A stretch of DNA of 64,000 nt from an uncultured Bacteroides sp. (GCA_949296575.1 CASFPE010000034.1:52062-116061), one strand, 5' to 3'. Shown: positions 35,983 through 46,423, numbered from the stretch's first letter. The notes: generated from the letters alone by a model not told the origin. Made by a program: numbers and translations.

Positions 35983-36802
35983 CCTCTCTCTCAGCCATCT
36001 TCCTCTTGATGAAATCCATCTTCAGGCGGGCTTCGTCCATCTGCTTCTTGATGCCGTCCATTGCCGACAATATTTGCGCCAAAGCATAAACCTCGGCAAT
36101 GGCTTCGCGGTCGGATGCCGGGAGATGCACCGCATACTTGCGGTCGCCAAGGAACTCGGCCCGCACATCGCGGCCTTTGTTCAAGGCAATGAAGCCGATG
36201 GCATTCCCGTCCTCGCCCAGCTTGAAATCAGCCTGTTCCTGGATAGTTCCCAGATAAGAGGTTTCATACACGTCGTCCGTGCGGGGCGTTTCCGCGAAAC
36301 TCCCGTCAGCCGCACTCACGCGCACCGCATGATGGTGAATCGGGTAGCTGCCACGGTAGATGGAGGAAAGCACCATCTGCCCGCGTTCGTCCACCTGCGC
36401 TCGCAGAAACGTGCGGCCCACGTTCCTCTCCACCGTCTGCGAAGGATGGAAATAGTTGCCCACCTCCTGGTAGGCCGTGTCCTTCTCGAAGGCGAACTTC
36501 CCCCTCACGGCCTCAAAATCAGCCTGCCTCGCCCGCAGCAAGCTGTCTAAATACACGAGGTTCGCCTGCTGTTCCTCCAGCTCCACCCGCTGCATCAGCG
36601 CAATGCCTTCCCTCCGCGCCTCGAAAGCTTTGGGATACAACACCCGGATGCTGTCTATCTGCATCTTCGCCTCGCTGTACGCGCCTGCCGCGAAAGCCTC
36701 CTCCGCCTGCCGCAGATGGGCGCGGGCCTTCCGCTCGCCCCCGTCGTCGCAAGCCGCAAAAAGCAGCAAAATGCCGCAAAGCCATAATCCTGTCTTTCTC
36801 AT
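35960..36802 (-). CDS. Lipoprotein with tetratricopeptide/coiled-coil start, unknown
   Basis: 280 residues from ATG 36802 ([18 protein letters not shown], lipobox FAAC). Residues 25-100 are helical with a tetratricopeptide-like look ([20 protein letters not shown]); the rest is beta-rich ([35 protein letters not shown]) and it ends in a charged helix ([20 protein letters not shown]). I know this type only as a conserved Bacteroidales lipoprotein. It converges with folE. Confidence 0.7.
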   Translation of the reverse strand: MRKTGLWLCGILLLFAACDDGGERKARAHLRQAEEAFAAGAYSEAKMQIDSIRVLYPKAFEARREGIALMQRVELEEQQANLVYLDSLLRARQADFEAVRGKFAFEKDTAYQEVGNYFHPSQTVERNVGRTFLRAQVDERGQMVLSSIYRGSYPIHHHAVRVSAADGSFAETPRTDDVYETSYLGTIQEQADFKLGEDGNAIGFIALNKGRDVRAEFLGDRKYAVHLPASDREAIAEVYALAQILSAMDGIKKQMDEARLKMDFIKRKMAEREVTGESGS

Positions 36803-37032
36803 GTCTCTTGCCATTCATCCCGGAACGCCGGGGAAAAAACATTCTGTCATTTTCGCGAAGATAGGCAGAATAAGCGACCCCGCAAGCAAGGAAGCATAAA
36901 TTAACATTCGCGCCCTCCCCCGCCCCGTCCCGGCAGGCCAAAAGGATTTTATACGGCAAAACCGCAAATTTCACCCGTAAAGTGAGCGCACTTTACCCAT
37001 AAAACTTGAAACTTTACTGCGAAGAATTTCCT

Positions 37033-37149
37033 GCACGATTAATAATCTTCCGGCCTGACGATTAATAATCGTACACGTGTACGATTATTAATCGTGCAAG
37101 CAAAAGTTCAGGAAGAATTTGAAAAACCTTCCAAGGTTTGGGGCGGAAC
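37033..37149. repeat. Array D: inverted CGATTAATAATCG words plus CCTTCCAAGG word
   Basis: 37058-37095 is a perfect 38-bp palindrome (half ACGATTAATAATCGTACAC). 37033-37047 is an exact inverted copy of 37083-37097, so the word occurs twice forward and once reversed. 37121-37149 matches array C (3 mismatches in 29) and 37081-37097 matches array E at 60053-60069 (1 mismatch in 17). It lies upstream of the lipoprotein gene; 36803-37032 also holds short AT-rich words around ACTTTAC/GTAAAGT at 36977-37018 but no gene. Confidence 0.8.
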
Positions 37150-37217
37150 GTTGGGAGGAGTTGGCGGGAGGGTCGGGGAGAAACAGCTTTTATTGCCCTG
37201 CTTCCCGCACTTTATTC

Positions 37218-38780
37218 CTATCGCGTCATTTCAAAGTAATATCCATCACCGCCAAAGAATCCATTTTGATTATAATTCCATCTGCTAACAGTGCCTGTTA
37301 TTTTTTGAGGATTACTCATGTCATCAACTTGTCCGATCCAATCCATTCCTGAATTTACTGTCTGTGTGGCCAAATCCATAATACGAACCGTAACCTTTCC
37401 CGATGAAGATATGCCGTAAGAACTGGACAACACATTGTCGTTATTTGACAAAGAAACCGTGCCATCATCTTCCAAAGTTATCGTATATGTTTCGTACACT
37501 GGATTTCCTAACCGATCATAATGCGTTTCTGTACAAGTCCACGTTCCGGAGATATCTGGAGGAGATGTTGTGAATGACTCAATATCACCATAAGTCAGCG
37601 TAGGTCGCTTTGGATCATAACCTTCTTCTTCGCGATTCCCATTGTCATATTTTATAACGAGAGGAGAATTGGGGTATTTCTTAGGGTCTATCCTTAGATA
37701 CGCTCTATAATAGTATTTGGTAGATGGTTCTAAACCAGATACATTCACAAAAAAGCGAAGGGACAATGGTTCTTGATGTCCAGGGACACAGTATGCAGCC
37801 TTCCCGTAATATAAGTTATCAGGATCTTCGTCAACAAGTATTCCATACGAGCAATCTTCATTATAATGAGAATATGCTACATAAACGCTTCCACTGGCTC
37901 TGCAAGACGTTGCTGTCAAATCATAATATCCATTTGTTGCAACGACTGCACTATACAGGATGTTGCCCTTTCCCTTTTTCTTTGGTTCATCACCACTGTC
38001 ATACACATTTACTAATATAATATATTTTGTTTCATCTTTATCTTTATTTAGGCACGCGCCTACAGGCACATCCAGCAAGGATTCAAATCTATTCAGTATC
38101 AAAAGTATATTTGCATCCGAAATGTCATCTTTCTGCAAGCATGACAACAATTTAAAAATACGCTCTTTAAGAATGCTGGTATATCCATGTTCATTAATTG
38201 CTTTATTGACTTCTCCTAAATCCAATTCATATTCACCCACCTTATCCATACACGTATTGCCACCAATCATAACGGAAACAATACTGTCTCCATCATAAGA
38301 GAAATATACCATAACAGAATCAGACACCAACCTGACCGGCAAATGATACTCTTTCTCATAAAGAACACAAGCCGAAGTCACCCAATCCTCTCCCATGTAT
38401 GATAAAACCTCATATTGGTCTGCAACCTCAGTGTCATTGTACTTTAAAACAGAATTATATGCAAACGTTCCTATCGGAGTAGTATATATTTCTTCCCAAA
38501 GTTGTTTACCGTCCACTATATAAGACGTTATATCAGAATCATAAAGATTAAAAAAGGAGACACTATCAATCTCTGCAATCTCAAATGGTTTCATTTTGCC
38601 ATCTATCCATATATCCTGCATTTGGCTATCATGCGAGAAGGTAATGCTATCAACTCTTGCGTTCTGGAAAACGCTGCAACTATCGCTATTCCAAACACAA
38701 ATAGAATTGAAATCATTTATTTGCGCCCAAGAAAAACAGATCATAAAGCACAACAGGAATGACATGAATATTCTTTTCAT
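37218..38780 (-). CDS. Secreted protein with FN3-like and lipocalin-like regions, unknown
   Basis: 520 residues, AT-rich coding. A signal peptide (FMSFLLCFMICFSWAQ) is followed by an unassigned N-terminal 200 residues, a Fn3-like module ending VSGLEPSTKYYYRAYLRI near 385, and a C-terminal lipocalin-like domain starting DISGTWTCTETHYD. No sorting domain is seen. The start overlaps the stop of the 38777-39253 gene by 4 bp (coupled). The pair is compositionally unlike its neighbours and may be acquired. Confidence 0.65.
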   Translation of the reverse strand: MKRIFMSFLLCFMICFSWAQINDFNSICVWNSDSCSVFQNARVDSITFSHDSQMQDIWIDGKMKPFEIAEIDSVSFFNLYDSDITSYIVDGKQLWEEIYTTPIGTFAYNSVLKYNDTEVADQYEVLSYMGEDWVTSACVLYEKEYHLPVRLVSDSVMVYFSYDGDSIVSVMIGGNTCMDKVGEYELDLGEVNKAINEHGYTSILKERIFKLLSCLQKDDISDANILLILNRFESLLDVPVGACLNKDKDETKYIILVNVYDSGDEPKKKGKGNILYSAVVATNGYYDLTATSCRASGSVYVAYSHYNEDCSYGILVDEDPDNLYYGKAAYCVPGHQEPLSLRFFVNVSGLEPSTKYYYRAYLRIDPKKYPNSPLVIKYDNGNREEEGYDPKRPTLTYGDIESFTTSPPDISGTWTCTETHYDRLGNPVYETYTITLEDDGTVSLSNNDNVLSSSYGISSSGKVTVRIMDLATQTVNSGMDWIGQVDDMSNPQKITGTVSRWNYNQNGFFGGDGYYFEMTR

Positions 38781-39253
38781 TTCACTGCGATTTTATAAAT
38801 CAAACTATTCACTTTCACAATATATACACCAGTAGCGAAATTCGACAGTGGAGAGGCATACTCACCGCCTTGGCAAACTGTCTTACTAAAAACAAACATT
38901 CCATTTAAAGAATATATGGAAATCGTACTATTTGCTTCGAGATTAGGAAACAGCAAAGTATCTTCACTAAGTTTGAACGGAAATTCATTCGTTTGCAAAT
39001 TAACAATAGTGTTTGCTTCATTATTTGACTCATACGTAAAGCGTGCCATATCCTCAAGCGCATAATTTACTTCTACACCTTTTGTTGTTATAACCAAATC
39101 TGTTTCCGTAAATGTCACTTTGGGCTTTTCGCATAAAGCATAAGCAACTTTCGTTCCGTCTTTAGCCCACACAATTAAACTCATTACAGGTTCATTCGCT
39201 ATTGCCGAAAATGGCAAAAACAGCAATAGAAATAAAAATGCAATCTTCCTCAT
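38777..39253 (-). CDS. Small secreted protein with T9SS type A sorting domain
   Basis: 158 residues: signal peptide (FLFLLLFLPFSAIA), about 60 residues of short strands (MSLIVWAKDGTKVAYALCEK), and a C-terminal region ISIYSLNGMFVFSKTV to ATGVYIVKVNSLIYKIAVK with the spacing of a T9SS type A domain. It would leave by T9SS. It is nearly all signal plus sorting domain, so its mature part is tiny. First gene of a coupled pair. Confidence 0.7.
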   Translation of the reverse strand: MRKIAFLFLLLFLPFSAIANEPVMSLIVWAKDGTKVAYALCEKPKVTFTETDLVITTKGVEVNYALEDMARFTYESNNEANTIVNLQTNEFPFKLSEDTLLFPNLEANSTISIYSLNGMFVFSKTVCQGGEYASPLSNFATGVYIVKVNSLIYKIAVK

Positions 39254-39680
39254 AATCTTTACACTAATGTTTGTGCCGTGCGCAACCTTTCAGATTCCCC
39301 AGTTCCCAAGAATCCAATTATATATTACGTTGAAGCGTGGAACTGTACGCCACACTTCTTAATGTACAAGTCCTGAGAAAACCTTTGGAAACAGATGTGG
39401 GAATAACAGCCCCACGCTATGCGTGGAGACCATTATATCATCTCTTGTTTCCATTGTTTGAAGGTTCTCAGGCTTCGTACATACAAGAAGAAGACATAAC
39501 CCTCTTATTTTCAATAAGTCTTGGAAAGAGTTGCCTCCATCCGCTTGCAAAAATACGAATACTTTATAATATTCCTCCATATCTAAATGAATTTCTTTCA
39601 ACATAAGGGCGAACCCACGAAAAAAGAATATCTTTGCCAATAATAAATTGTTTGCCTGTTCACTCATTAAACGCACCACC
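39254..39680. other. 427-bp AT-rich gap without a supported gene
   Basis: Two open frames (39337-39606 plus, 39359-39745 minus) have no recognisable protein. There is a small hairpin CCACGC-TAT-GCGTGG near 39411-39425 and a TATCTTTG box near 39631 that could drive the BRO-type gene. Otherwise nothing is seen. Confidence 0.5.
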
Positions 39681-40039
39681 ATGACCCTGCACAATGCCAT
39701 CAAACTGTTTGAAGAAAAGAAAGTCCGCGCCATTTGGGATGACAAAGACGAGAAATGGCACTTCTCAATCGTTGTGTCGTAGCCGCCTTGACGGACAGCG
39801 TAAACGCAACAGCTTATTGGCGAAAGTTAAAACAAAGATTAAAAGCTGAAGGGAATGAAACCGTGACGAATTGTCACGGTTTGAAGATGCTTGCCGCCGA
39901 CGGGAAGATGCGTTTCACTGATGCAGCTGATGCACAACAGCTTTTCCGGCTTATACAGTCCATTCCCTCTCTTAAAGCAGAACCTTTCAAACTATGGATG
40001 GCGCAAATGGCCGCCGAACGGCTTGACATTACTCCCTGA
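39681..40039 (+). pseudogene. BRO/phage antirepressor-like gene, frameshifted and truncated
   Basis: The first frame reads MTLHNAIKLFEEKKVRAIWD and DKDEKWHFSIV, the N-terminus of Bro-N proteins, and stops at 39779-39781 after FSIVVS. Shifting by one base continues VVAALTDSVNATAYWRKLKQ, then NCHGLKMLAADGKMRF and LRIQSI-like LFRLIQSIPSLKAEPF to DITP. One base appears lost in GTTGTGTCG (family: GATGTCG). The usual C-terminal half is absent. A relic of a mobile element in the AT-rich block. Confidence 0.78.
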
Positions 40040-40081
40040 ACCGTCCAAAGAAAACCACCCACGCAGATTTCGCAGGCAACA

Positions 40082-40114
40082 TTTGCATTTCCCTTCATAA
40101 TTATTGTATTTTTG
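40082..40114 (+). promoter_or_regulatory. Promoter of the CCA-adding enzyme gene
   Basis: TTTG at 40082-40085, 21-bp spacer, TATTTTTG at 40107-40114. It lies so close to the first ATG (40126) that ATG 40132 or 40135 may be the true start. Confidence 0.6.
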
Positions 40115-40125
40115 CACCCATATAC

Positions 40126-41589
40126 ATGATCATGATGCAGGAAACAGACTTAAAAAAACATTTCGAAGGAGACATCTTCCGGCAAATATCCCAAACAGCC
40201 GACGAATTGGGGCTTGAATGCTACGCCATCGGCGGCTACGTGCGCGACATCTTCCTGCAACGCCCCTCGAAGGACATCGACATTGTGGTGGTAGGAAGCG
40301 GCATACAAATGGCCGAGACCCTGTGCGCGAAGTTAGGCAAGAAGGCGCATATCTCCGTGTTCAAGAACTTTGGGACGGCGCAAGTCAAATACCGCGACAT
40401 GGAAATAGAATTTGTCGGCGCAAGGAAAGAATCCTATACACATGATTCAAGAAAACCCATCGTGGAAGACGGCACATTGGAAGACGACCAGAACCGCCGC
40501 GACTTCACCATCAATGCTTTGGCCGTATGCTTGAATGAAAGAAGATTCGGCACTTTGCTGGATCCTTTCCACGGATTGGAGGACTTGCAGGAAAGAACCA
40601 TCCGCACGCCGCTCGACCCCGATATCACTTTCAGCGACGACCCCCTGCGGATGATGCGCGGCATACGCTTTGCCACGCAACTGAGCTTCCACATCGATGA
40701 AGAAACGTTCGAGGCCATCCGCCGGAACAAGGAACGCATCCGCATCATATCCAAAGAACGCATCGTGGACGAACTGAACAAAATGCTCCTGTCGCCCTGC
40801 CCATCCATCGGGTTCGTACTGTTAGAAGAATGCGGGCTGCTGGAACTCATCTTCCCCGAACTGGCTGCATTGAGAGGAATAGAAAGCCGCAACGGGCGAG
40901 CGCACAAAGACAATTTCTACCACAGTTTGGAGGTGGTGGACAACATCTCCAAACACACAGGAAACCTTTGGCTGCGATGGGCAGCCTTGCTGCACGACAT
41001 CGGGAAACCTTCCACCAAACGATGGGACCCGCGAAACGGATGGACGTTCCACAACCATAATTTCATCGGCGAGAAAATGATTCCGGGACTGTTTCGGAAA
41101 ATGAAACTGCCGATGAATGAAAAGATGAAATACGTGCAAAAACTGGTTGGGCTGCACATGCGTCCTATTGTATTGGCTGAAGACGTAGTGACCGACTCTG
41201 CCGTCCGGCGTTTGCTGTTTGACGCTGGCAACGATATCGAAGACCTCATGACATTGTGCGAAGCCGACATTACTTCAAAAAACCAAGTGCGGAAACAAAG
41301 ATTCCTTGACAACTTCCGCCTCGTCCGAAAAAAGCTGAAAGACTTGGAAGAAAAAGACCGCATACGCAACTTCCAACCACCCGTCAGCGGGGAAGAAATC
41401 ATGCAAGTGTTCGGGCTTTCCCCGTGCAAGGAAATCGGCACATTGAAATCATCCATCAAAGATGCCATCTTGGACGGGAAGATACCCAACGAACATGAAG
41501 CGGCTTTCCGCTTTCTGCTGGAGCAGGCCGCACAGTTAGGCATAGAGCCAAAGAAAGGCAACGAACCGCATCCCACGCAGCATGAATGA
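40126..41589 (+). CDS. tRNA nucleotidyltransferase / poly(A) polymerase family with HD domain
   Basis: 487 residues. Class II nucleotidyltransferase head: [20 protein letters not shown] (DxD metal pair), [11 protein letters not shown] and [13 protein letters not shown] (nucleotide-selecting arginines). The central part is alpha-helical; an HD phosphohydrolase domain with [13 protein letters not shown] near residue 290 follows. Such HD-fused enzymes add or repair the tRNA CCA end. The stop overlaps the ABC gene by 8 bp. Three ATG codons compete for the start. Confidence 0.92.
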   Translation: MIMMQETDLKKHFEGDIFRQISQTADELGLECYAIGGYVRDIFLQRPSKDIDIVVVGSGIQMAETLCAKLGKKAHISVFKNFGTAQVKYRDMEIEFVGARKESYTHDSRKPIVEDGTLEDDQNRRDFTINALAVCLNERRFGTLLDPFHGLEDLQERTIRTPLDPDITFSDDPLRMMRGIRFATQLSFHIDEETFEAIRRNKERIRIISKERIVDELNKMLLSPCPSIGFVLLEECGLLELIFPELAALRGIESRNGRAHKDNFYHSLEVVDNISKHTGNLWLRWAALLHDIGKPSTKRWDPRNGWTFHNHNFIGEKMIPGLFRKMKLPMNEKMKYVQKLVGLHMRPIVLAEDVVTDSAVRRLLFDAGNDIEDLMTLCEADITSKNQVRKQRFLDNFRLVRKKLKDLEEKDRIRNFQPPVSGEEIMQVFGLSPCKEIGTLKSSIKDAILDGKIPNEHEAAFRFLLEQAAQLGIEPKKGNEPHPTQHE

Positions 41590-42382
41590 CCGTCCGATCA
41601 TACAAACCGAGGAACTCTCCATCGGCTACCGCCAAAAGAACAGGACGCACATCGTGCAAGAAGCCCTTAACTTGGAGGTGAATTGCGGGGAAATGGTGTG
41701 CCTGATTGGCCCTAACGGGTGCGGAAAGTCCACATTGTTGCGCACGTTGTCAGGGCTGCAACCGGCCTTGTCCGGCCATCTGTTCATCCAAGGCAAGAAC
41801 CTGATGCGCCAAAGCATCCGCGAAAAAGCCCGGCTCATTGCCATCGTACTGACAGACCGTGTGGAAGATGCCCACTTGGATGTCGCAACATTGGTGGCTA
41901 CCGGCCGGACTCCCTACACGAACTGGTTCAACAAAATGAACGGAGACGACCTTGAAAAAGCCCAAGATGCCATCCGAAAAGTCTGCCTGCAAGGCTACGA
42001 AAAGAAAAAAATCACTGAACTTTCCGATGGAGAACGCCAACGGGCCATGATTGCCAAAGCATTGGCGCAAGACACGCCCGCAATATTGCTGGATGAACCA
42101 ACCTCGCACCTTGACCTTCCCAACCGCGTGAACATCATGCTCCTCTTAAGGAAACTCTCGCAAGAAACCAACAAAGCCATCCTCCTTTCCACCCATGAAC
42201 TGGACCTTGCCCTGCAAACCTGCCACAAAGTATGGTTGATGCCGCCGGGGAAAGGCATCATCGCCGGCACGCCCCGCGAACTGATGAAAAACAATTCCAT
42301 CCAAAAAGTGTTCCGAAACGACAACTTTACTTTCACAGGGGAAGGAGGCAGCATCCACATCAATTTAAATGCCAATCGTTAA
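41582..42382 (+). CDS. ABC transporter ATP-binding protein (iron/B12-type)
   Basis: 266 residues. Walker A GPNGCGKS near 41, signature [10 protein letters not shown] near 150, Walker [17 protein letters not shown], and switch His in STHELDLAL. The subfamily look is FhuC/BtuD/FepC, the ATPase of iron-siderophore or vitamin B12 importers. No permease or binding protein adjoins, so its partner must be elsewhere. It overlaps the CCA-adding enzyme gene by 8 bp. Confidence 0.9.
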   Translation: MNDRPIIQTEELSIGYRQKNRTHIVQEALNLEVNCGEMVCLIGPNGCGKSTLLRTLSGLQPALSGHLFIQGKNLMRQSIREKARLIAIVLTDRVEDAHLDVATLVATGRTPYTNWFNKMNGDDLEKAQDAIRKVCLQGYEKKKITELSDGERQRAMIAKALAQDTPAILLDEPTSHLDLPNRVNIMLLLRKLSQETNKAILLSTHELDLALQTCHKVWLMPPGKGIIAGTPRELMKNNSIQKVFRNDNFTFTGEGGSIHINLNANR

Positions 42383-42420
42383 AATGAATAAAGGAGGAAA
42401 ACTCCTTGGCGGTAAATTCC

Positions 42421-42428
42421 TATCTTTG
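42421..42428 (+). promoter_or_regulatory. -7 box for the M23-dxr-rseP unit
   Basis: TATCTTTG, an exact match. The first ATG (42440) is only 11 bp away, so ATG 42449 is more likely used. Confidence 0.5.
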
Positions 42429-42439
42429 CAGACCATACG

Positions 42440-43309
42440 ATGCACGCTATGACAAAAAAAAGACGGAATAAAGCATTCTGGAACAACATAAAATTCAAAT
42501 ACAAGCTCACCATCACTAACGAAAACACGTTAGAAGAAGTGGCGGGCATCCGTATTTCCAAGCTGAACGCCATCTACCTCTTGGCCGCCATGGCCATTGT
42601 CCTGTTTGCCATTGCCGCAGCCATCATCACTTTCACCCCCTTGAAAAACTACCTTCCCGGATACATGAACAGTGAAACAAGGTCGCAGATCGTGAAAAAC
42701 GCGTTGCGTGCCGACTCCCTGCAACAAGCATTGGACAAACAGAAACTTTACATCGTCAACATACAGGACATCTTCAAAGGAAAAATCATGGCCGACACCG
42801 TGCATTCCATCGATTCGCTCACTAACTTGAGAACAGACTCACTGATGCCCCCCACCGAACGGGAAAAAGAATTCAGGAAACAATACGAAGCAACAGAAAA
42901 ATACAACCTTATCTCAACCAACAAAGACCCGTCCTTGGAAGGAATTTTCCTGCACACCCCCTCTCCCGGAGGAATTACCACCCATTTCAATCCCGATGCC
43001 AAGCACTATGGCGTGGACATCGTCACAAGACCAGATGAAAATATCATTGCCGTGCTTGACGGCACTGTCATAATAAGCTCTTATACCCCTTCTGGCGGTT
43101 ATCTGATCGCCATACAGCACGGGCAAGACCTTGTCACCATCTACAAACATTGCGGCTCCCTTCTGAAAAATGAAGGCGACGAAGTAAAAGGAGGCGAAGC
43201 CATCGCTTTGGGGAACAGAATCAAACAACTTGACCCGCACCCGTTCCTGCACTTTGAATTATGGAAAAGGGGACGGCCTATCAATCCTGAAGAATACATC
43301 ATCTTTTGA
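42440..43309 (+). CDS. M23 family metallopeptidase, membrane-anchored
   Basis: 289 residues (286 from ATG 42449). A basic start, a membrane helix at about 48-68 (YLLAAMAIVLFAIAAAIITF), a linker, and an M23/LytM domain at about 175-285 with HYGVDIVTRPDENIIAVL (zinc His, Asp) and HPFLHFELWKRGRPINPEEY (HxH). Type II topology places the peptidase in the periplasm for peptidoglycan work. Its stop is 8 bp before dxr. Confidence 0.9.
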   Translation: MHAMTKKRRNKAFWNNIKFKYKLTITNENTLEEVAGIRISKLNAIYLLAAMAIVLFAIAAAIITFTPLKNYLPGYMNSETRSQIVKNALRADSLQQALDKQKLYIVNIQDIFKGKIMADTVHSIDSLTNLRTDSLMPPTEREKEFRKQYEATEKYNLISTNKDPSLEGIFLHTPSPGGITTHFNPDAKHYGVDIVTRPDENIIAVLDGTVIISSYTPSGGYLIAIQHGQDLVTIYKHCGSLLKNEGDEVKGGEAIALGNRIKQLDPHPFLHFELWKRGRPINPEEYIIF

Positions 43310-43317
43310 AACGTGAC

Positions 43318-44475
43318 ATGAAAAAACAAATCGCCATATTAGGTTCCACCGGTTCCATAGGCACGCAAGCTTTGGAAGTAATCGAGGGGCATCCCGACTT
43401 GTATGAAGTGTATGCGCTTACGGCCAACAACCAAGCCGAACTGCTCATCGAACAGGCACGAAAGTTTCATCCTGATGCAGTGGCAATTGCCAACAAAGAC
43501 AAATATCCGCAAGTGAAAGAAGCACTCTCTGGCTTGCCCATCAAGGTGTATGCCGGAGAAGAAGCCATCGCGCAAATAGCAGAAGCCGCCCCAATCGACA
43601 TTGTGCTAGCTGCCATGGTAGGATATGCCGGGCTGAAACCCGCCATCCATGCCATCCGCGCCAAGAAAACAATCGCATTGGCCAACAAAGAGACATTGGT
43701 GGTGGCAGGAGAACTCATCCGCGACTTGGCCATGCAAAACCGAACTCCCATCATCCCTGTCGACTCCGAACATTCGGCAATCTTCCAATGCTTAACAGGA
43801 GAAGCAGGCAATCCTTTCGAGAAAATCATTCTCACAGCATCGGGAGGCCCTTTCCGTTCTTACACACGCGCACAGTTGGAGAAAGCAAAAAAAGAAGAAG
43901 CCCTGCACCATCCCAACTGGAAAATGGGCGCAAAAATAACTGTGGATTCCGCCACAATGATGAACAAAGGCTTTGAAGCAATAGAGGCCAAATGGCTTTT
44001 CGATGCCGCCCCGCAACAAATTGAAGTCGTAATCCACCCGCAATCCATCATCCACTCCATGGTGCAGTTCAACGACGGTGCCATAAAAGCACAATTAGGC
44101 ATGCCGGACATGAAGCTTCCCATACAATATGCGCTTTCTTATCCCGACCGCCTGTATGCGCCTTTTGAACGTGTGGACTTCGCCCGCATCTCGGAACTGA
44201 CGTTTGAAAAGCCCGATACAAGCCGTTTTCCAAACTTGGCATTAGCTTACGAAGCATTGCAGCAAGGAGGAAACATGCCCTGCATCGTCAATGCGGCCAA
44301 TGAGGCCATGGTGGATGCTTTCCTCCACGACCGCGTCGGATTCTACCAAATGAGCGACATCATTGCCAAGACAATGCAAAGCATTCCTTTCATCCGCAAA
44401 GCCACCTACGAAGATTATGTGGCCACCGATGCGGAAGCGAGGCGCTATGCGGAAAGTTTGCTGCATAAACAATAA
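43318..44475 (+). CDS. dxr: 1-deoxy-D-xylulose 5-phosphate reductoisomerase
   Basis: 385 residues from ATG 43318 (MKKQIAILGSTGSIGTQALE); the frame extends to a TTG at 43306, rejected because it overlaps the previous stop and adds nothing conserved. It makes MEP, the first committed step of the MEP pathway. Motifs: GSTGSIGTQ (NADPH), LANKETLVVAGE, VDSEHSAIFQ (metal Asp and Glu) and TASGGPFR, with GAKITVDSATMMNKG closing the site. Confidence 0.96.
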   Translation: MKKQIAILGSTGSIGTQALEVIEGHPDLYEVYALTANNQAELLIEQARKFHPDAVAIANKDKYPQVKEALSGLPIKVYAGEEAIAQIAEAAPIDIVLAAMVGYAGLKPAIHAIRAKKTIALANKETLVVAGELIRDLAMQNRTPIIPVDSEHSAIFQCLTGEAGNPFEKIILTASGGPFRSYTRAQLEKAKKEEALHHPNWKMGAKITVDSATMMNKGFEAIEAKWLFDAAPQQIEVVIHPQSIIHSMVQFNDGAIKAQLGMPDMKLPIQYALSYPDRLYAPFERVDFARISELTFEKPDTSRFPNLALAYEALQQGGNMPCIVNAANEAMVDAFLHDRVGFYQMSDIIAKTMQSIPFIRKATYEDYVATDAEARRYAESLLHKQ

Positions 44476-44504
44476 CAAGTCATAAACAAGATTAGAAGAA
44501 CAAA

Positions 44505-45842
44505 ATGGAAACATTCTTAATTCGAGCCCTCCAACTTATCATGAGCCTTTCCCTGTTGGTCATCGTACACGAGGCGGGACACTTTCTCTTTGCACGCTTA
44601 TTCAAAATACGAGTCGAAAAATTCTGCCTTTTCTTTGACCCATGGTTCACCTTGTTCAAATTCAAGCCCAAGAAAAGCGACACTGAATATGCCATAGGGT
44701 GGCTCCCAGTGGGCGGCTACGTGAAAATAGCCGGAATGATTGACGAGTCCTTGGACACAGAACAAATGAAAAAGCCAGCCCAACCTTGGGAATTCCGTTC
44801 CAAGCCTGCCGGGCAACGGCTGATGGTCATGGTGGCCGGAGTCTTTTTCAATTTCCTGTTAGCCCTTTTCATTTACTCCATGATACTTTTCAAATGGGGA
44901 GACAGCTATGTTCCCTTGCAAAAGATGACATACGGCATGGAATTCAGCCAACGAGCTAAAGATGCCGGATTCAAGGACGGCGATATCCTGCTTTCCGCTG
45001 ACGGGAAAAAATTGGAACGTTTCGACATGGACATGCTCCGCAACATCATTGATGCCACAGAAGTAAAAGTACTTCGCGATGGAAAAGAAACTTCCGTTTA
45101 TGTCCCCGAACTCAGCCTCCTTGACGTAAGCAAAGATGAAGAAGCTTTTGTCAGCTACCGTTTGCCTTGCCAACTGGATTCCGTCGTCCCTGGAAAACCC
45201 GCAAGCATGGCTGGACTACGGAAAGGTGATGAAATCCTTGCTGTAAACGGGACTCCTGTGCATTCATGGAAACAATTCACGAACAAACTGGGCAACCTCA
45301 AAGAAAAAAACGGGGCAGATGCACATCAAGTCACCATTGCTTATTCACGTGCAGGGGTTGCAGACACTTTATCGTTAACCACCGATTCGACTTGGATGAT
45401 CGGGGCAATTCCGATGTCGCTCGCCCAAATCTACGAACCTGTAGAAATAAAATACAGCTTCTTCAGCTCATTCCCCGCAGGCGCCATGCTGGGTGTAAAC
45501 ACCCTAAAAGGCTATGTAAGCGACATGAAATACGTATTCACCAAGGAAGGAGCCAATAGCTTGGGAGGCTTCGGCACTATCGGAAGCATTTTCCCGGCAA
45601 CATGGGACTGGTATCGTTTTTGGTCAATGACGGCTTTCTTGTCCATCATCTTGGCATTCATGAATATCTTGCCTATCCCTGCACTCGACGGAGGACACGT
45701 GCTGTTCCTGCTTTATGAAATCATCGCACGACGAAAGCCCAGCGACAAATTCATGGAATACGCGCAAATGGCAGGAATGTTCATCTTGTTCGGATTGCTG
45801 ATTTGGGCCAATTTCAATGACGTAGTAAGATTCTTGTTTTAG
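44505..45842 (+). CDS. rseP: RIP metalloprotease RseP (site-2 protease)
   Basis: 445 residues. HEAGH near residue 21-27 (VIVHEAGHFLF) in the first helix gives two zinc ligands; NILPIPALDGGHVLFLL near residue 388 gives the third (LDG). Two PDZ-like regions lie between (about 130-200 and 215-290, GKPASMAGLRKGDEILAVN). It cuts membrane-spanning substrates such as anti-sigma factors. It ends in a shared terminator facing rimM. Confidence 0.94.
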   Translation: METFLIRALQLIMSLSLLVIVHEAGHFLFARLFKIRVEKFCLFFDPWFTLFKFKPKKSDTEYAIGWLPVGGYVKIAGMIDESLDTEQMKKPAQPWEFRSKPAGQRLMVMVAGVFFNFLLALFIYSMILFKWGDSYVPLQKMTYGMEFSQRAKDAGFKDGDILLSADGKKLERFDMDMLRNIIDATEVKVLRDGKETSVYVPELSLLDVSKDEEAFVSYRLPCQLDSVVPGKPASMAGLRKGDEILAVNGTPVHSWKQFTNKLGNLKEKNGADAHQVTIAYSRAGVADTLSLTTDSTWMIGAIPMSLAQIYEPVEIKYSFFSSFPAGAMLGVNTLKGYVSDMKYVFTKEGANSLGGFGTIGSIFPATWDWYRFWSMTAFLSIILAFMNILPIPALDGGHVLFLLYEIIARRKPSDKFMEYAQMAGMFILFGLLIWANFNDVVRFLF

Positions 45843-45848
45843 ATAATA

Positions 45849-45883
45849 AGAAGAAGGGGATGCGTTGTGCATCCCCTTCTTCT
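45849..45883. terminator. Bidirectional terminator between rseP and rimM
   Basis: Fifteen base pairs, AGAAGAAGGGGATGC / GCATCCCCTTCTTCT, loop GTTGT. T-rich on the right and A-rich on the left. Confidence 0.9.
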
Positions 45884-45895
45884 GTCTTGCTTCTT

Positions 45896-46423
45896 TCATA
45901 AATCCAAAAGCCCTTCAGGAAGCTCCATTGTAATGACACGCCCGGCACGATCTACATGCCGTATCAAATCTTCAGAAACAGGAACAAGCCGTTCCCCGCT
46001 CTTGCCGGCAATGACAAACAGCACATTGGATGTAGAATCATCAACATAAGACACTTCACCTAAGAGACCATGATGGATATCTTCTACACGAAACCCCACG
46101 AAATAGTCCCATGCCATATGACGAGAACCTGCATCAATATCCTCTTGGCAATATTTCACAGGGAAATAAACTTCCACATTGGTGAAACGCCGTGCCTCAT
46201 CGGCTGTATCCACATCTTCCAACTTGACCAAAGCTGTGCTATCTGACCTGAAACGATATTCCTCCACAAAAAAAGGAACGAAGATGCCATCTATGAGGCA
46301 TATCAAATAATCACAATCCGAACGGTCAAATATGTCGTCAGTGAAAGTAAAGGCCAATTCGCCTTTCACGCCATGGGGCTTATTGAACACGCCTATTCTA
46401 TAAACTTCTTCCTTGCGTATCAT
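45896..46423 (-). CDS. rimM: Ribosome maturation factor RimM
   Basis: 175 residues. N-terminal RimM beta-barrel ([20 protein letters not shown]) and C-terminal PRC barrel ([40 protein letters not shown]). It binds S19 and helps mature the 30S head. It overlaps murA by 4 bp and is the last gene of tsaB-DUF4290-murA-rimM. Confidence 0.95.
   Translation of the reverse strand: MIRKEEVYRIGVFNKPHGVKGELAFTFTDDIFDRSDCDYLICLIDGIFVPFFVEEYRFRSDSTALVKLEDVDTADEARRFTNVEVYFPVKYCQEDIDAGSRHMAWDYFVGFRVEDIHHGLLGEVSYVDDSTSNVLFVIAGKSGERLVPVSEDLIRHVDRAGRVITMELPEGLLDL

Noticed and set aside
39337..39606. 89-codon plus-strand frame
   Set aside because: No signal peptide, motif or neighbour support; AT-rich gap with accidental open frame.
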